Assembly (NCBI GenBank): GCA_902539165.1
Contig: CACBHY010000001.1
Span: forward strand, 62,001 to 126,000
DNA: 64,000 bases
Origin: an uncultured Pelagibacteraceae bacterium
GTDB taxonomy: Bacteria > Pseudomonadota > Alphaproteobacteria > Pelagibacterales > Pelagibacteraceae
Direction: 5' to 3'
How positions within the stretch are numbered: the stretch's first letter is position 1; each line of letters opens with the position of its first letter. Below the pieces are notes generated by a model. That model had not been told where the DNA came from, did not search any database, and was given only the letters and a program-made list of their open reading frames with translations. The translations under genes and the position numbers were made by a program. This document shows, one piece after another, positions 9,090 through 18,785 of the stretch.

Positions 9090-9359
9090 GAATAAAATGT
9101 TAATAAATATGTATTATTTTAATATAATTACTCAATTTAATTTTTGTTCATTTACCCTTGTAAAATAAGGGTTTTATTAACATTAATAATAAATTCAATT
9201 AAACAATACACGAATGTTAATAAAGATCAAAAAAGGTTGATTTTTCAGAGTTTTATTTAATTTTAGATGTGGTTAAAACGTTAATATAATGTTTATAATA
9301 AACAATCTTCGTAATCCACAGGATATAATACTAATACTATCTATATATATATATTTAAT
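9090..9359. other. Candidate chromosomal replication origin (oriC)
   Basis: A 270-base, extremely AT-rich gap between divergent ppsR and hemE, the gene context of Cori in Caulobacter. Two sites differ by one base from the DnaA box TTATCCACA: TAATCCACA at 9312-9320 on + and TGTGGTTAA at 9268-9276, which is TTAACCACA on -. Weaker two-mismatch copies (TGTTAATAA) occur at 9099 and 9215, and TGTTTATAA near 9290. A hairpin ACCCTT/AAGGGT sits at 9154-9172. Genes read away on both sides, and parS-parAB lies about 9 kb off, as expected near an origin. The promoters of ppsR and hemE must also lie here. Confidence 0.7.
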
Positions 9360-10361
9360 ATGACACCGTTATATGAAGTAATAATAAATAAAAACACAAC
9401 CACTAAACCTGTATGGATAATGAGACAAGCAGGAAGATATTTACCAGAATTTAGAGAAATAAGAAAAGATAATCCCAATTTTATTGAACTTTGTTTGAAT
9501 CACAAATTATCATCAGAAATAACTCTTCAACCAATTAAAAGATTTAATTTGGACGCTGCAATAATTTTCTCTGATATTCTGATGTTACCATATGGGTTAA
9601 GACAGAAAGTTGAATTTAAAAAAAATTTTGGACCTTTGCTTGGTAACTTAGATATTAAATTAATGTCTAAAGTAGATGAAATAGATTTTACTGAAAAAGT
9701 TTACCCGGTTTACAAGGCCATAAAATCTGTAAGTTCTGAAATGAATTTAAAAAATAAAAACACAATCGGTTTTGTTGGTGCTCCATGGACACTACTTGTT
9801 TATATGATAAATCAACAGTCCCCAAAAAAAGAGGTTAAAAAAAGCTTTTTTACAGATGACTACCTAATAAATAGAACTTTATTAATTATCGAAAAGTTTT
9901 TAAAGATTCATATAAAAAATCAAATTGAAAATGGTGCAAATGTGATACAAATATTTGATAGTTGGGCAGGATTATTAGAAGAAAGAGATTATCCAAACTT
10001 TATTTATACACCCACATTAAATTTAGTAAATTATGTAAAATCATTAAACGTTCCTGTAATTTGTTTTCCAAGAGAAATTAAAAATTATAAAGAATTTTGC
10101 GAAATTGTTAAACCAGATGCGGTGAACATTGATTATAATGTTGATCCTTTGTCGATACAGAAAGACATAAAGATTCCAGTTCAAGGAGGCTTAGACCCAA
10201 AAATTTTGTTGACTGATCAAGAAAATATAAAAAAGGAAGCCCTAAAGTATTTAGACATATTTAAAGATCATCCATATATTTTTAATCTTGGTCATGGTAT
10301 CCTGCCCGAAACCAAACCAGAAATGGTTGAATTTTTAATAAAAACCATACGAGATTATTAA
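9360..10361 (+). CDS. hemE: HemE, uroporphyrinogen decarboxylase
   Basis: Decarboxylates uroporphyrinogen III to coproporphyrinogen III. The family signatures are clear: PVWIMRQAGRYLPEFREIR at 18-36, FSDILMLPYGL near 70, GFVGAPWTLLVYMI, and the C-terminal FNLGHGILPETKPE. Length is 333 residues. It is the first gene of a rightward hemE-hemH-hemJ-rho unit leaving the origin candidate; hemH starts at the next base after its stop. Confidence 0.97.
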   Translation: MTPLYEVIINKNTTTKPVWIMRQAGRYLPEFREIRKDNPNFIELCLNHKLSSEITLQPIKRFNLDAAIIFSDILMLPYGLRQKVEFKKNFGPLLGNLDIKLMSKVDEIDFTEKVYPVYKAIKSVSSEMNLKNKNTIGFVGAPWTLLVYMINQQSPKKEVKKSFFTDDYLINRTLLIIEKFLKIHIKNQIENGANVIQIFDSWAGLLEERDYPNFIYTPTLNLVNYVKSLNVPVICFPREIKNYKEFCEIVKPDAVNIDYNVDPLSIQKDIKIPVQGGLDPKILLTDQENIKKEALKYLDIFKDHPYIFNLGHGILPETKPEMVEFLIKTIRDY

Positions 10362-11360
10362 ATGACAAATGATGACAATCATCCACCCATTAAATTTGGG
10401 AAAACTGGTGTTCTCATAGTCAATTTAGGCACTCCAGACTCTACAAGCTGGTTAGACATCAGAAAATATTTAAAAGAATTTCTATCTGATAAAAGAGTTA
10501 TAGAAGTTAATCCTATAATTTGGCAATTAATTTTAAACTTATTTATATTAACCTTCAGGCCATCCAAAACAGCAAAGGCATATAAGGAGATTTGGATGAA
10601 AAATGAGAACATGTCTCCCCTAATGTATTACACACAAAAACAAAGCGATAAAATCTCTAAATCTTTGCCACTTGATAATTTAATTATAGACTTTGCTATG
10701 AGATATGGAAATCCTAGCATCAAAAGCAAAATTTATAAACTTCAAGAGCAAGGCTGTGAAAATTTAGTAATACTTCCGCTTTATCCACAATACGCGGCCG
10801 CAACAACCGCAACCGTGTGTGATGAAGTTTATAGGACCCTTATGAAAATGAGGTGGCAACCATCTTTAAAAATTATCCCCCATTACGAGTCTGACCCACT
10901 TTACATTGATGCGTTAGTTAAATCTATTAATAAAAAACTTAGTGAAATAAGCTGGAAGCCAGATTTAATAATTGCATCTTATCACGGTATACCTAAAAAA
11001 TATTTTGATAAGGGTGATCCATATCATTGCTATTGTCATAAAACGACCAGACTTATTTCTGAAAAATTTAATTCTGTTGAAATCAAAACTACATTTCAAT
11101 CTAGGTTTGGACCACAAGAGTGGCTGCAACCTTATACTGACAAAACCTTAGAAAGTTTGCCAGCAGAAGGAAAAAAAAATGTCCTTACAATTTGCCCAGG
11201 TTTTTCATCTGACTGTGTAGAAACATTGGAGGAAATTTTAATTCAAGGCAAAGAAAGTTTTATAAACTCAGGGGGAGAAAATTTTGACATGATACCGTGT
11301 TTAAATGACAATAATGACCATATAGATTTGTTGAAATCGCTAATTGAAAAAAATATTTAA
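10362..11360 (+). CDS. hemH: HemH, ferrochelatase
   Basis: Inserts Fe2+ into protoporphyrin IX. Motifs are GVLIVNLGTPDSTSW at 16-30, the catalytic His in ASYHGIPKKYFDKGDPYHCYCHKT, QSRFGPQEWLQPYTDKTLESL and CPGFSSDCVETLEEI with the metal-site Glu. Length of 332 residues is normal. It begins directly after the hemE stop, so coupling is likely, and it pairs functionally with hemJ three bases downstream. Confidence 0.97.
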   Translation: MTNDDNHPPIKFGKTGVLIVNLGTPDSTSWLDIRKYLKEFLSDKRVIEVNPIIWQLILNLFILTFRPSKTAKAYKEIWMKNENMSPLMYYTQKQSDKISKSLPLDNLIIDFAMRYGNPSIKSKIYKLQEQGCENLVILPLYPQYAAATTATVCDEVYRTLMKMRWQPSLKIIPHYESDPLYIDALVKSINKKLSEISWKPDLIIASYHGIPKKYFDKGDPYHCYCHKTTRLISEKFNSVEIKTTFQSRFGPQEWLQPYTDKTLESLPAEGKKNVLTICPGFSSDCVETLEEILIQGKESFINSGGENFDMIPCLNDNNDHIDLLKSLIEKNI

Positions 11361-11363
11361 TTA

Positions 11364-11798
11364 ATGAATACTTATTTGTTATTTAAATCTTTACACTTAA
11401 TTTCGGTTATCTCCTGGATGGCAGGACTTTTATATCTTCCAAGAATTTTTGTTTATCATGCAGAAAATACATCCGAGGCGAAAGTTTCCGAAATATTTAA
11501 AGTGATGGAGAGAAAACTTTTTTTTTATATAATGACTCCCGCCATGACCCTTTCTTGGTTGTTTGGACTTTTGTTGATTCATAGTATTGGTTTTCACCAG
11601 TTAGGACAGATTTGGATGATACTCAAATTAATATTTGTTGTGATTCTAACAATTTATCACTTTTATTTGGGTAGTATTTTGAGCCAGTTTAAATTGAACA
11701 ATAACTCTCATTCACATAGATTTTATCGATATATCAACGAAATACCTACAATTTTGCTGATTCTAATTATATTTGTTGTTATTTTTAAGCCTATCTAG
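11364..11798 (+). CDS. hemJ: HemJ, membrane protoporphyrinogen IX oxidase
   Basis: Oxidises protoporphyrinogen to protoporphyrin in most alphaproteobacteria that lack HemG and HemY. The 144-residue protein has four hydrophobic segments and the N-terminal signature [29 protein letters not shown], with the conserved His and Trp, matching the UPF0093 family. Gene order hemE-hemH-hemJ gives the last haem steps in one run, strongly supporting the call. Confidence 0.92.
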   Translation: MNTYLLFKSLHLISVISWMAGLLYLPRIFVYHAENTSEAKVSEIFKVMERKLFFYIMTPAMTLSWLFGLLLIHSIGFHQLGQIWMILKLIFVVILTIYHFYLGSILSQFKLNNNSHSHRFYRYINEIPTILLILIIFVVIFKPI

Positions 11799-11862
11799 GG
11801 TTGAAAAAATAACTAGAGTATATATATTATTTTTATTCGATAAGTCCTTATCAAAATCAACC

Positions 11863-13131
11863 ATGAACATACAAGAATTAAAACTAAAATCATCCGAACA
11901 GCTTATTACGCAAGCAGAAGAACTTGGCATAGAAAACGCCAGCACATTAAGAAAACAGGAAATTCTTTTTGCTATTTTAAAAAAAGTTGCAGAGAAAGAG
12001 GAAATTACTGGTGTGGGTGTGCTTCAATTGTTGCAAGACGGATTTGGTTTTTTAAGAGCAATGGAATCTAATTATTTGCCAGGTCCAGATGATATTTATG
12101 TAAGCCCAAGTCAAATAAGAAAGTTTGGTCTAAGAACGGGAGATACAGTTGAAGGTCCGGTAAGGGCACCCAAAGAAGGGGAAAGATATTTTGCATTACT
12201 TCAGGTGAGTAAAATAAATTTTGAAGAACCTGAAAAAGCAAGGCACAAAATCGCATTTGATAACTTAACGCCGCTATATCCTGACAAACAATTGGTTATG
12301 GAAGTTGAAACAACCAAGATAGAAAAGAAAGCTGATCTAACTCCAAGATTAATAGATTTAGTTAGCCCTATTGGTAAAGGACAGAGATCAATAATTATCT
12401 CTCCACCTAAAGCAGGAAAGACAATGATATTACAGAGTATTGCGAACTCAATAGCAAAAAATTATCCAGAATGTTACTTAATTGTATTGCTGATTGATGA
12501 GCGACCAGAAGAAGTTACTGATATGCAGCGAACAGTTAAGGGAGAGGTAATCAGCTCAACTTTTGACGAACCAGCTCAAAGACACGTAGCTGTAGCAGAA
12601 ATGGTCATTGAAAAAGCAAAAAGACTAACAGAACACAAAAAAGATGTAGTAATACTTTTAGATTCTATAACTAGATTAGGAAGAGCTTACAATGCTGTAA
12701 TACCAAGCTCAGGAAAAGTTTTAACTGGTGGTGTAGATGCAAACGCACTTCAAAGACCTAAGAGATTTTTTGGTGCTGCAAGAAATATAGAGGAAGGCGG
12801 ATCTTTAACAATTATTTCAACAGCATTGATTGATACGGGAAGCAGAATGGACGAGGTGATATTCGAAGAATTTAAAGGAACAGGAAATAGTGAAACTGTC
12901 TTAGACAGAAAAATCGCCGATAAAAGAATTTACCCTGCAATTGATATAACCAAGTCAGGAACTAGAAGAGAAGAGCTTTTATTTGACAAAAGTGATCTTC
13001 AAAAAATGAATGTTTTGAGAAGAATAATTGCTCCTATGGGCACTATGGACGCGATAGAATTTATTAACTCTAAATTAAAAGATACAAAAAATAATTCTGA
13101 GTTTTTCAACTCCATGAATAAACCATCGTAA
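11863..13131 (+). CDS. rho: Rho, transcription termination factor
   Basis: Hexameric RNA helicase that ends untranslated transcripts. I start it at the ATG at 11863 ([15 protein letters not shown]); the ORF-track start at 11773 lies inside hemJ and adds 30 unrelated residues. Visible are the N-terminal Rho domain, the cold-shock-like RNA-binding GDGFGFLR-type motif ([26 protein letters not shown]), Walker [26 protein letters not shown] and [11 protein letters not shown]. Length is 422. Intrinsic terminators are rare in this window, so Rho may do most termination here. Confidence 0.97.
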   Translation: MNIQELKLKSSEQLITQAEELGIENASTLRKQEILFAILKKVAEKEEITGVGVLQLLQDGFGFLRAMESNYLPGPDDIYVSPSQIRKFGLRTGDTVEGPVRAPKEGERYFALLQVSKINFEEPEKARHKIAFDNLTPLYPDKQLVMEVETTKIEKKADLTPRLIDLVSPIGKGQRSIIISPPKAGKTMILQSIANSIAKNYPECYLIVLLIDERPEEVTDMQRTVKGEVISSTFDEPAQRHVAVAEMVIEKAKRLTEHKKDVVILLDSITRLGRAYNAVIPSSGKVLTGGVDANALQRPKRFFGAARNIEEGGSLTIISTALIDTGSRMDEVIFEEFKGTGNSETVLDRKIADKRIYPAIDITKSGTRREELLFDKSDLQKMNVLRRIIAPMGTMDAIEFINSKLKDTKNNSEFFNSMNKPS

Positions 13132-13160
13132 GATGTATTTTATTTTCCAAAATTATTTTT

Positions 13161-14747
13161 ATGGATGCAGTAGAAAAAATTAAGTCGCTTAAAAATCATT
13201 TAAATGCTAAAAATTTTAAAAGAGTTATTGAGGGATCAACCAAACTTTTAAAAAAATTACCAAAAAACGATTACTTATTAAACTTAACTGGGATGGCCTA
13301 CCAGGGCTTATCGCAACACAAAAACTCAGTTAGATATTTCAGAGAAGCAATAAAACAGGCTCCTAATAATGTGGCTGCGATGAATAATTACGCAAATTCT
13401 TTAAAAGCCCTTGGTAAACTTGAGACTTCTCAGGAACTGTACCAAAAAATACTAAAACTTAGTCCAAGCTATATTAATGCTTATAATAATTATGCAAATT
13501 TAAAAACAGTTATTAACGATTATAAGGGCGCAATAAAATTATATGAAAAGGCTTTAGAGTTATTAAGAAAAACCCCAAATGTTACTACATCTAGCATTAT
13601 TGGAGTTTTATTTTCTTTGGCTGTTGCTTATCAAAGTGAGAACGATATTGAAAAAGCAAATAAAATTTTAGACGAAATATTTGCAATTGATCCTTTACAC
13701 GTGGGCGCCCATAAACTTGTTAGCTCTATTTCTAAATATTCTAAAGATAACAAAAACTCTTTAGAACATGTAAAAAAAATGGAAGAACTTGATAAAAATA
13801 TTTTAACCAGTGATTATGAAAAAAAAGTAGATATATCCTTTGCATTAGGAAAAGCTCATGAAGATTTAAAAGATTATGAGAAGGCATTCAAATATTTAGA
13901 AACCGCAAATAATTTAAAATTCCAGAAATTTGGGTCAAATCTTGAAGCTGAAAAAAAAGCGATAGAAAATATTATTAAAACTTTCCAAGATATAGATCTA
14001 GAGAAATCAAACGAAGATTCACAAGAAAAAAAAATCATATTCATTTTGGGGATGCCAAGATCAGGAACAACTCTTACAGAACAAATTATAGCATCACATA
14101 GTGAAGTGTATGGAGCTGGAGAATTAATTTATTTACAACAAGTAATTAAAAACAACTTCATTAATGAGTCCAAATATAACAAGCAATTAATTATTGAAAA
14201 TCAAGCTCTATCAAAAAATATCATTTTTTCTGAATACTTAGAATATTTTAATTTATATGATTTGAAGGAAAATATAATCACAGATAAAGCACCACAAAAC
14301 TTCAGATTTATTGGTCTCATAAAAATTTTTTTTCCAAACAGTAAAATTATCCATTGTTACAGAAATCCAAAAGATAATTGCTTGTCTCTGTTTAAAAATA
14401 GTTTTGCTTCAAACACGATGAACTGGACTAACAAGGCAGAAGATATAGCAGAATATTATAATCTATATTCTAAAATGATGAATTTTTGGAAATCAAAAAT
14501 CCCAGACTGTATTCACGACGTTGAATACGAAAAATTAGTAAAAGATAAAGAAAGTGAGATTAAGAAAATTTTAAATTTTTGCAATTTGAAATGGGATGAA
14601 AAATGTTTAAGTCCAGACAAACACAGTAAAACTCCAATTAAAACTGTAAGTGTTTCCCAAGCACGACAGCCGATTTATCAAAGTTCACTAAATAGTAATT
14701 CAAATTATGATAAGTATTTGAATAAAATGTATAGTATCTTGAAATAA
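13161..14747 (+). CDS. TPR-repeat sulfotransferase family protein
   Basis: 528 residues. Residues about 1-250 form tetratricopeptide repeats (for example NVAAMNNYANSLKALGKLETSQELYQKIL and INAYNNYANLKTVINDYKGAIKLYEKAL). From about 290 it is a PAPS-dependent sulfotransferase: the 5'-phosphosulfate loop is FILGMPRSGTTLTEQIIASH, and KIIHCYRNPKDNCLSLFKNSFA is the 3'-phosphate site. The acceptor is unknown; such fusions are common in marine alphaproteobacteria and may act on surface glycans or proteins. It sits between rho and mnmE, an insertion into an otherwise conserved order. Confidence 0.88.
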   Translation: MDAVEKIKSLKNHLNAKNFKRVIEGSTKLLKKLPKNDYLLNLTGMAYQGLSQHKNSVRYFREAIKQAPNNVAAMNNYANSLKALGKLETSQELYQKILKLSPSYINAYNNYANLKTVINDYKGAIKLYEKALELLRKTPNVTTSSIIGVLFSLAVAYQSENDIEKANKILDEIFAIDPLHVGAHKLVSSISKYSKDNKNSLEHVKKMEELDKNILTSDYEKKVDISFALGKAHEDLKDYEKAFKYLETANNLKFQKFGSNLEAEKKAIENIIKTFQDIDLEKSNEDSQEKKIIFILGMPRSGTTLTEQIIASHSEVYGAGELIYLQQVIKNNFINESKYNKQLIIENQALSKNIIFSEYLEYFNLYDLKENIITDKAPQNFRFIGLIKIFFPNSKIIHCYRNPKDNCLSLFKNSFASNTMNWTNKAEDIAEYYNLYSKMMNFWKSKIPDCIHDVEYEKLVKDKESEIKKILNFCNLKWDEKCLSPDKHSKTPIKTVSVSQARQPIYQSSLNSNSNYDKYLNKMYSILK

Positions 14748-14799
14748 ATCTTCAATTAATAAATATTTATAATAATTTTTTTTCAAGGTATATTGGTGC

Positions 14800-16131
14800 A
14801 TGACCATATATGCTTTATCTACTGGGCCTGGTATTTCAGGTATCGCTGTAATTAGAATATCAGGGGAAGAAGCTTCTAAAGTCTTAACTCTTTTAACAAG
14901 TAAGCCCCTACCGAAGCCTAGGGTCGCAGCACTTAGAAAAATCAACAAAATCAACACTTCTGAGCTGATTGATGAGGGTATAATACTATGGTTTCCTGGC
15001 CCTGAGAGCTACACAGGGGAGGATATGGCCGAAATACAGGTCCACGGCAGTAAAGCCGTAGTTGATGCTCTACATAAGAGCATATCAAAAATTGAAAATT
15101 GTCGTTTAGCTGAACCTGGCGAATTTACAAAGCTTGCATTTCAAAATGGAAAAATAAATTTACTTAAAGCAGAGAGTGTTGCTGATTTAATTTCATCTGA
15201 AACTGAAATTCAAAGACAACAAGCAATCAAAATAATGAATGGAAAATCTGCTAATAGATTTAATTTTTTGAGAGAAAAACTTTTAAAAATTTTAGCTCAC
15301 GTAGAGGCCAAAATAGATTTTCCTGATGAAGATTTACCAAAAGATATTTTAAATGAAATAAAAAAAAGTTCAGATGAGGTTTTAAAAAATTTAGAAAAAA
15401 TTTTAGACGATCAAAAAGTTGGAGAGAAAATTAGAGAAGGATTTAAAATTGCCATCCTTGGACCAACTAATGCAGGTAAGTCTAGTTTGCTTAATCACTT
15501 ATCAAATAGAGATGTTGCAATAGTTTCTGAAATTGCAGGAACTACAAGGGATGTAATTGAAACCCATCTTAATATTGATGGTTATCCAGTCATAGTGTCT
15601 GACACTGCAGGTATTAGAGAATCTAAAGATGAAATTGAAAAAAAAGGTATAAAATTATCTCTTAATAGAGCAGAAGAAGCAGATCTTAAGCTTATAGTAG
15701 TAGAAGCAAAAAACCTTAATTTTACTGATGTTTTGAAGGGTTTATTGGATGAAAATGCAATTTTAGTAATCAATAAGTTAGATCTTTTAAAGAAAGATAT
15801 TGATCCAGAAATAAAAAAAATTAATCACGTTCTAATTTCAATAAAAGACAATTTAAATATCGACGCATTAATTCTGAAAATAAAAAATAGTTTAAAAAAT
15901 AAATTCATAACAAGTGAGGATATTTTAATTACCAGAGAACGTCATAGACAACATCTTGAACAATGTTTAAATCATTTAAAAAACTTTAACCAAAAGAAAG
16001 AGATCGAAGATTTTGACAAAGCAGCTGAGGATTTAAGATTAGCAACACGTCATCTTGGAATGATTGTCGGAAAAGTTGATGTAGAGGAGATATTAGGCAG
16101 CATTTTCAACGATTTTTGTATAGGCAAATAA
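14800..16131 (+). CDS. mnmE: MnmE (TrmE), tRNA-modifying GTPase
   Basis: With MnmG it installs the cmnm5 group on U34 of tRNAs reading split codon boxes. N-terminal folate-binding domain (TIYALSTGPGISGIAVIRISG), a helical domain, then a G domain with GPTNAGKSSLLNHL, the AGTTRDVIE switch, DTAGIRESKDEIEKKGI and NKLD, and the essential C-terminal Cys in DFCIGK. Length is 443, normal. mnmG follows after 117 bases. Confidence 0.97.
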   Translation: MTIYALSTGPGISGIAVIRISGEEASKVLTLLTSKPLPKPRVAALRKINKINTSELIDEGIILWFPGPESYTGEDMAEIQVHGSKAVVDALHKSISKIENCRLAEPGEFTKLAFQNGKINLLKAESVADLISSETEIQRQQAIKIMNGKSANRFNFLREKLLKILAHVEAKIDFPDEDLPKDILNEIKKSSDEVLKNLEKILDDQKVGEKIREGFKIAILGPTNAGKSSLLNHLSNRDVAIVSEIAGTTRDVIETHLNIDGYPVIVSDTAGIRESKDEIEKKGIKLSLNRAEEADLKLIVVEAKNLNFTDVLKGLLDENAILVINKLDLLKKDIDPEIKKINHVLISIKDNLNIDALILKIKNSLKNKFITSEDILITRERHRQHLEQCLNHLKNFNQKKEIEDFDKAAEDLRLATRHLGMIVGKVDVEEILGSIFNDFCIGK

Positions 16132-16248
16132 CAGCTAATTTATCTAGATTTTTAGACAATTTTGACCAAAAATCGCTGGTATTCAACGCTTATTCATCAA
16201 TAATAACAGGAATCTTGTAAATAATTTAATCAGTTATAAGTTTAGCTG
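16132..16248. other. mnmE-mnmG intergenic region, no feature recognised
   Basis: A 117-base gap unusually long for this stretch. I see no hairpin followed by T-run, no good DnaA box and no clear Shine-Dalgarno before mnmG. It may hold a promoter for the mnmG-rsmG-parA-parB run. In gammaproteobacteria oriC neighbours mnmG, but the ppsR-hemE gap is the better origin candidate here. Confidence 0.4.
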
Positions 16249-18120
16249 ATGAAAAATGATTTATCATTTGATGTTGTAGTGATTGGTGGTGGACACGCAG
16301 GTTGTGAAGCTGCTGCAGCTTCTGCACGCTTAGGAGTTAACACTGCTTTATTTACACATAAAATTGAAACTATAGGTGAGATGTCGTGTAATCCAGCTAT
16401 TGGTGGATTAGGCAAAGGTCATTTAGTAAGGGAGATAGATGCTCTTGATGGTGTTATGGGAGAGATCGCTGATAAGTCAGGAATTCAATTTAGGTTGCTG
16501 AATAGAAGTAGAGGTCCCGCTGTTCGTGGGCCAAGAACGCAATCAGATAGATCCTTATATCGAAAATATATGCAAGAAAAACTTGCAAACTATTGTAATT
16601 TAAAGATTTTTTCAGATCCTGTTATTAAGTTCATTTTTAGTAAAAACACCATAAGTGGTTTTATAACTAAAAAGGGAAAAAAAATTAGATGTAGTAAGTT
16701 AATACTAACAACGGGCACTTTTTTAAATGGTTTGATACATATAGGTGATGAAAGAACGCCCGCAGGAAGATATGATGAGAAACCTTCCACAGGCTTAAGT
16801 GAACAACTACAAAAATATAATTTTAAAATTGGACGATTAAAAACTGGAACCCCTCCTCGATTGGATTCAAGAACTATCAATTATAAAAATTTAGAAGAAC
16901 AGTTTGCAGATGATGAGCCTTATTTTTTTTCTTTTTTAACTAAAGAAAATATAAATAAACAAGTATCATGTCGGATGACATATACCAATCACAAGGTACA
17001 CAAGATTATAGAAAAAAATTTGTCTAGAAGCGCAATGTACTCTGGTAGCATAAAAGGAGTTGGTCCTAGATATTGTCCTTCCATAGAGGATAAGATAGTA
17101 AAATTTTCTAATAAAGGACGACACCAGATATTTCTAGAGCCCGAAGGATTAAATGACAATACTATTTATCCAAATGGCATATCAACATCACTTCCAAGCG
17201 AGATACAGCAAGAAATATGTAATAATATCAATGGTTTAGAGGAAGTTAAAATAATTAGACCAGGGTATGCTATAGAATATGACTATATAGACCCTAGGGA
17301 GCTCTTTCTAACCCTTGAAACTAAAAAAATTCACAATCTTTATCTAGCTGGCCAAATAAATGGAACAACTGGTTATGAGGAAGCTGCAGCCCAAGGACTA
17401 ATTGCTGGAATAAATGCAGCGCTATCAATTAAGGGGCAAGAACCATTTATATTGGATAGATCTGATGCTTATATAGGGGTTATGATTGATGATTTGGTAA
17501 CTAAAGGTGTAGCTGAACCGTATAGAATGTTTACTTCTCGAGCAGAATATAGACTTAGCTTAAGAGCGGATAATGCTGATCAAAGATTAACTGGTAAAGG
17601 AATAGAAATTGGATTAATTAAAGATCAAAGAAAGGAGATATATTTAGATAAGTCCCAAAAATTAAAAAATATTTCCCATAGAATGCTTAAATCTCATATT
17701 TCTCCAAATAAAGCTGAAAGTTATGGTATAAAGATAGCTAAAGATGGAATTCTTAGGTCTTCGAATGAAATTTTAACTCAAAAAGGTGTTGATATGGCTA
17801 AAATAAGAGAAATTTGGAGCGATATACCTTATTATGATAACGAAATTGATGAACAGATTGAAATAAATGCACATTATAGAGGTTATTTAAAAAAGCAAAA
17901 AGCCGATATTCTCGCATTTAAAAGAGATGAAAACATAATAATTCCTGAAAAAATTGATTATGACAAGCTTTCAGGGTTATCAAACGAGGTAAAAGCTAAA
18001 TTTAAAGAGATTAAGCCTAAAACTATGGGGCAAGCTTTAAGAATTGATGGAATTACTCCTGCAGCTGTATATATTTTGTTGTCACATGTAAAAAGAAAGT
18101 CTATTAAGCATATAGCTTAA
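16249..18120 (+). CDS. mnmG: MnmG (GidA), FAD-dependent tRNA-modifying protein
   Basis: Partner of MnmE in wobble-uridine modification. The N-terminal FAD Rossmann motif is [20 protein letters not shown] at 11-30, followed by [33 protein letters not shown], and the C-terminal [20 protein letters not shown] that contacts tRNA. Length of 623 is normal. The last base of its stop is the first base of the rsmG ATG. Confidence 0.97.
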   Translation: MKNDLSFDVVVIGGGHAGCEAAAASARLGVNTALFTHKIETIGEMSCNPAIGGLGKGHLVREIDALDGVMGEIADKSGIQFRLLNRSRGPAVRGPRTQSDRSLYRKYMQEKLANYCNLKIFSDPVIKFIFSKNTISGFITKKGKKIRCSKLILTTGTFLNGLIHIGDERTPAGRYDEKPSTGLSEQLQKYNFKIGRLKTGTPPRLDSRTINYKNLEEQFADDEPYFFSFLTKENINKQVSCRMTYTNHKVHKIIEKNLSRSAMYSGSIKGVGPRYCPSIEDKIVKFSNKGRHQIFLEPEGLNDNTIYPNGISTSLPSEIQQEICNNINGLEEVKIIRPGYAIEYDYIDPRELFLTLETKKIHNLYLAGQINGTTGYEEAAAQGLIAGINAALSIKGQEPFILDRSDAYIGVMIDDLVTKGVAEPYRMFTSRAEYRLSLRADNADQRLTGKGIEIGLIKDQRKEIYLDKSQKLKNISHRMLKSHISPNKAESYGIKIAKDGILRSSNEILTQKGVDMAKIREIWSDIPYYDNEIDEQIEINAHYRGYLKKQKADILAFKRDENIIIPEKIDYDKLSGLSNEVKAKFKEIKPKTMGQALRIDGITPAAVYILLSHVKRKSIKHIA

Positions 18121-18785
18121 TGGATCAAGAAATTATAAATTCTTACTCTAAACTTACTAAACTAAATGTTTCACGTGAAACATTCTTAGACTTTGATAAT
18201 TATATTTCAATGATCCTTCAAAAAAATCAAAAGATCAACATAATTAGCAATAAAAATACTAATAAAAAAGACATAATTGAACGACATTTTGTTGATTCAG
18301 CGCAAATAATTGATATCGTTGACTTTAATTGTAAAACAATCACTGATATAGGCTCAGGTGGTGGTATGCCAGGTATAATTATTGCTATTATGCTTAAAAA
18401 TTTAAAAAAAGATATTAAAGTTAAACTTTATGAAAAAAGTTACCATAAAAGCCATTTTCTTAAAGATGTTTCTGCAAAATTAAATTTAAAAACTGAGATT
18501 ATGCAAAAAAATATTTTTGAAGAAAAAAAAATTGAGACAGGAACAATAATGTCGAGAGCGTTTAAACCAATGCCAATAATTTTGGATTTAGTTAATGAAA
18601 ATTTTTCGAGTTTTTCAAATATAATTTTTTTTATGGGAAAAAGTGGAAGAGACGTTTTAAAAAATACTTTGAAGGATTGGGAATTAGAATATTCAGAAAA
18701 AAAAAGTTTAACAAGTGAAGACTCTTTTTTAATTAATGTAAAAAAATTAAAGCGAAAAAACAAAAAATATATTAAAAAAAACTAG
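18120..18785 (+). CDS. rsmG: RsmG (GidB), 16S rRNA G527 methyltransferase
   Basis: SAM-dependent N7 methylation of 16S rRNA guanosine 527. NVSRETFLDFDNYISMILQKNQKINIISN leads into the SAM-binding ITDIGSGGGMPGIIIAIM, and IMSRAFKPMPIIL is the conserved RA-motif region. Length is 221. The codons for NVSRET contain a perfect parS palindrome, a double use of sequence also seen in rsmG of other bacteria. It overlaps parA by one base. Confidence 0.94.
   Translation: MDQEIINSYSKLTKLNVSRETFLDFDNYISMILQKNQKINIISNKNTNKKDIIERHFVDSAQIIDIVDFNCKTITDIGSGGGMPGIIIAIMLKNLKKDIKVKLYEKSYHKSHFLKDVSAKLNLKTEIMQKNIFEEKKIETGTIMSRAFKPMPIILDLVNENFSSFSNIIFFMGKSGRDVLKNTLKDWELEYSEKKSLTSEDSFLINVKKLKRKNKKYIKKN
18165..18184. 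promoter_or_regulatory. parS centromere site
   Basis: AATGTTTCACGTGAAACATT is a perfect 20-base palindrome whose central 16 bases, TGTTTCACGTGAAACA, are an exact match to the universal ParB-binding parS consensus. It is read in frame through rsmG as NVSRET. It lies about 600 bases before parA and 8.8 kb from the oriC candidate. I saw no second exact copy in the window. Confidence 0.96.

Noticed and set aside
11773-11862. N-terminal extension of Rho given in the ORF track
   Set aside because: It lies mostly inside hemJ and is hydrophobic, unlike any Rho N-terminus; the ATG at 11863 gives the standard start.
16132-16248. E. coli-style oriC beside mnmG
   Set aside because: No good DnaA box in the gap and the alphaproteobacterial origin context is the ppsR-hemE gap, which has better sites.
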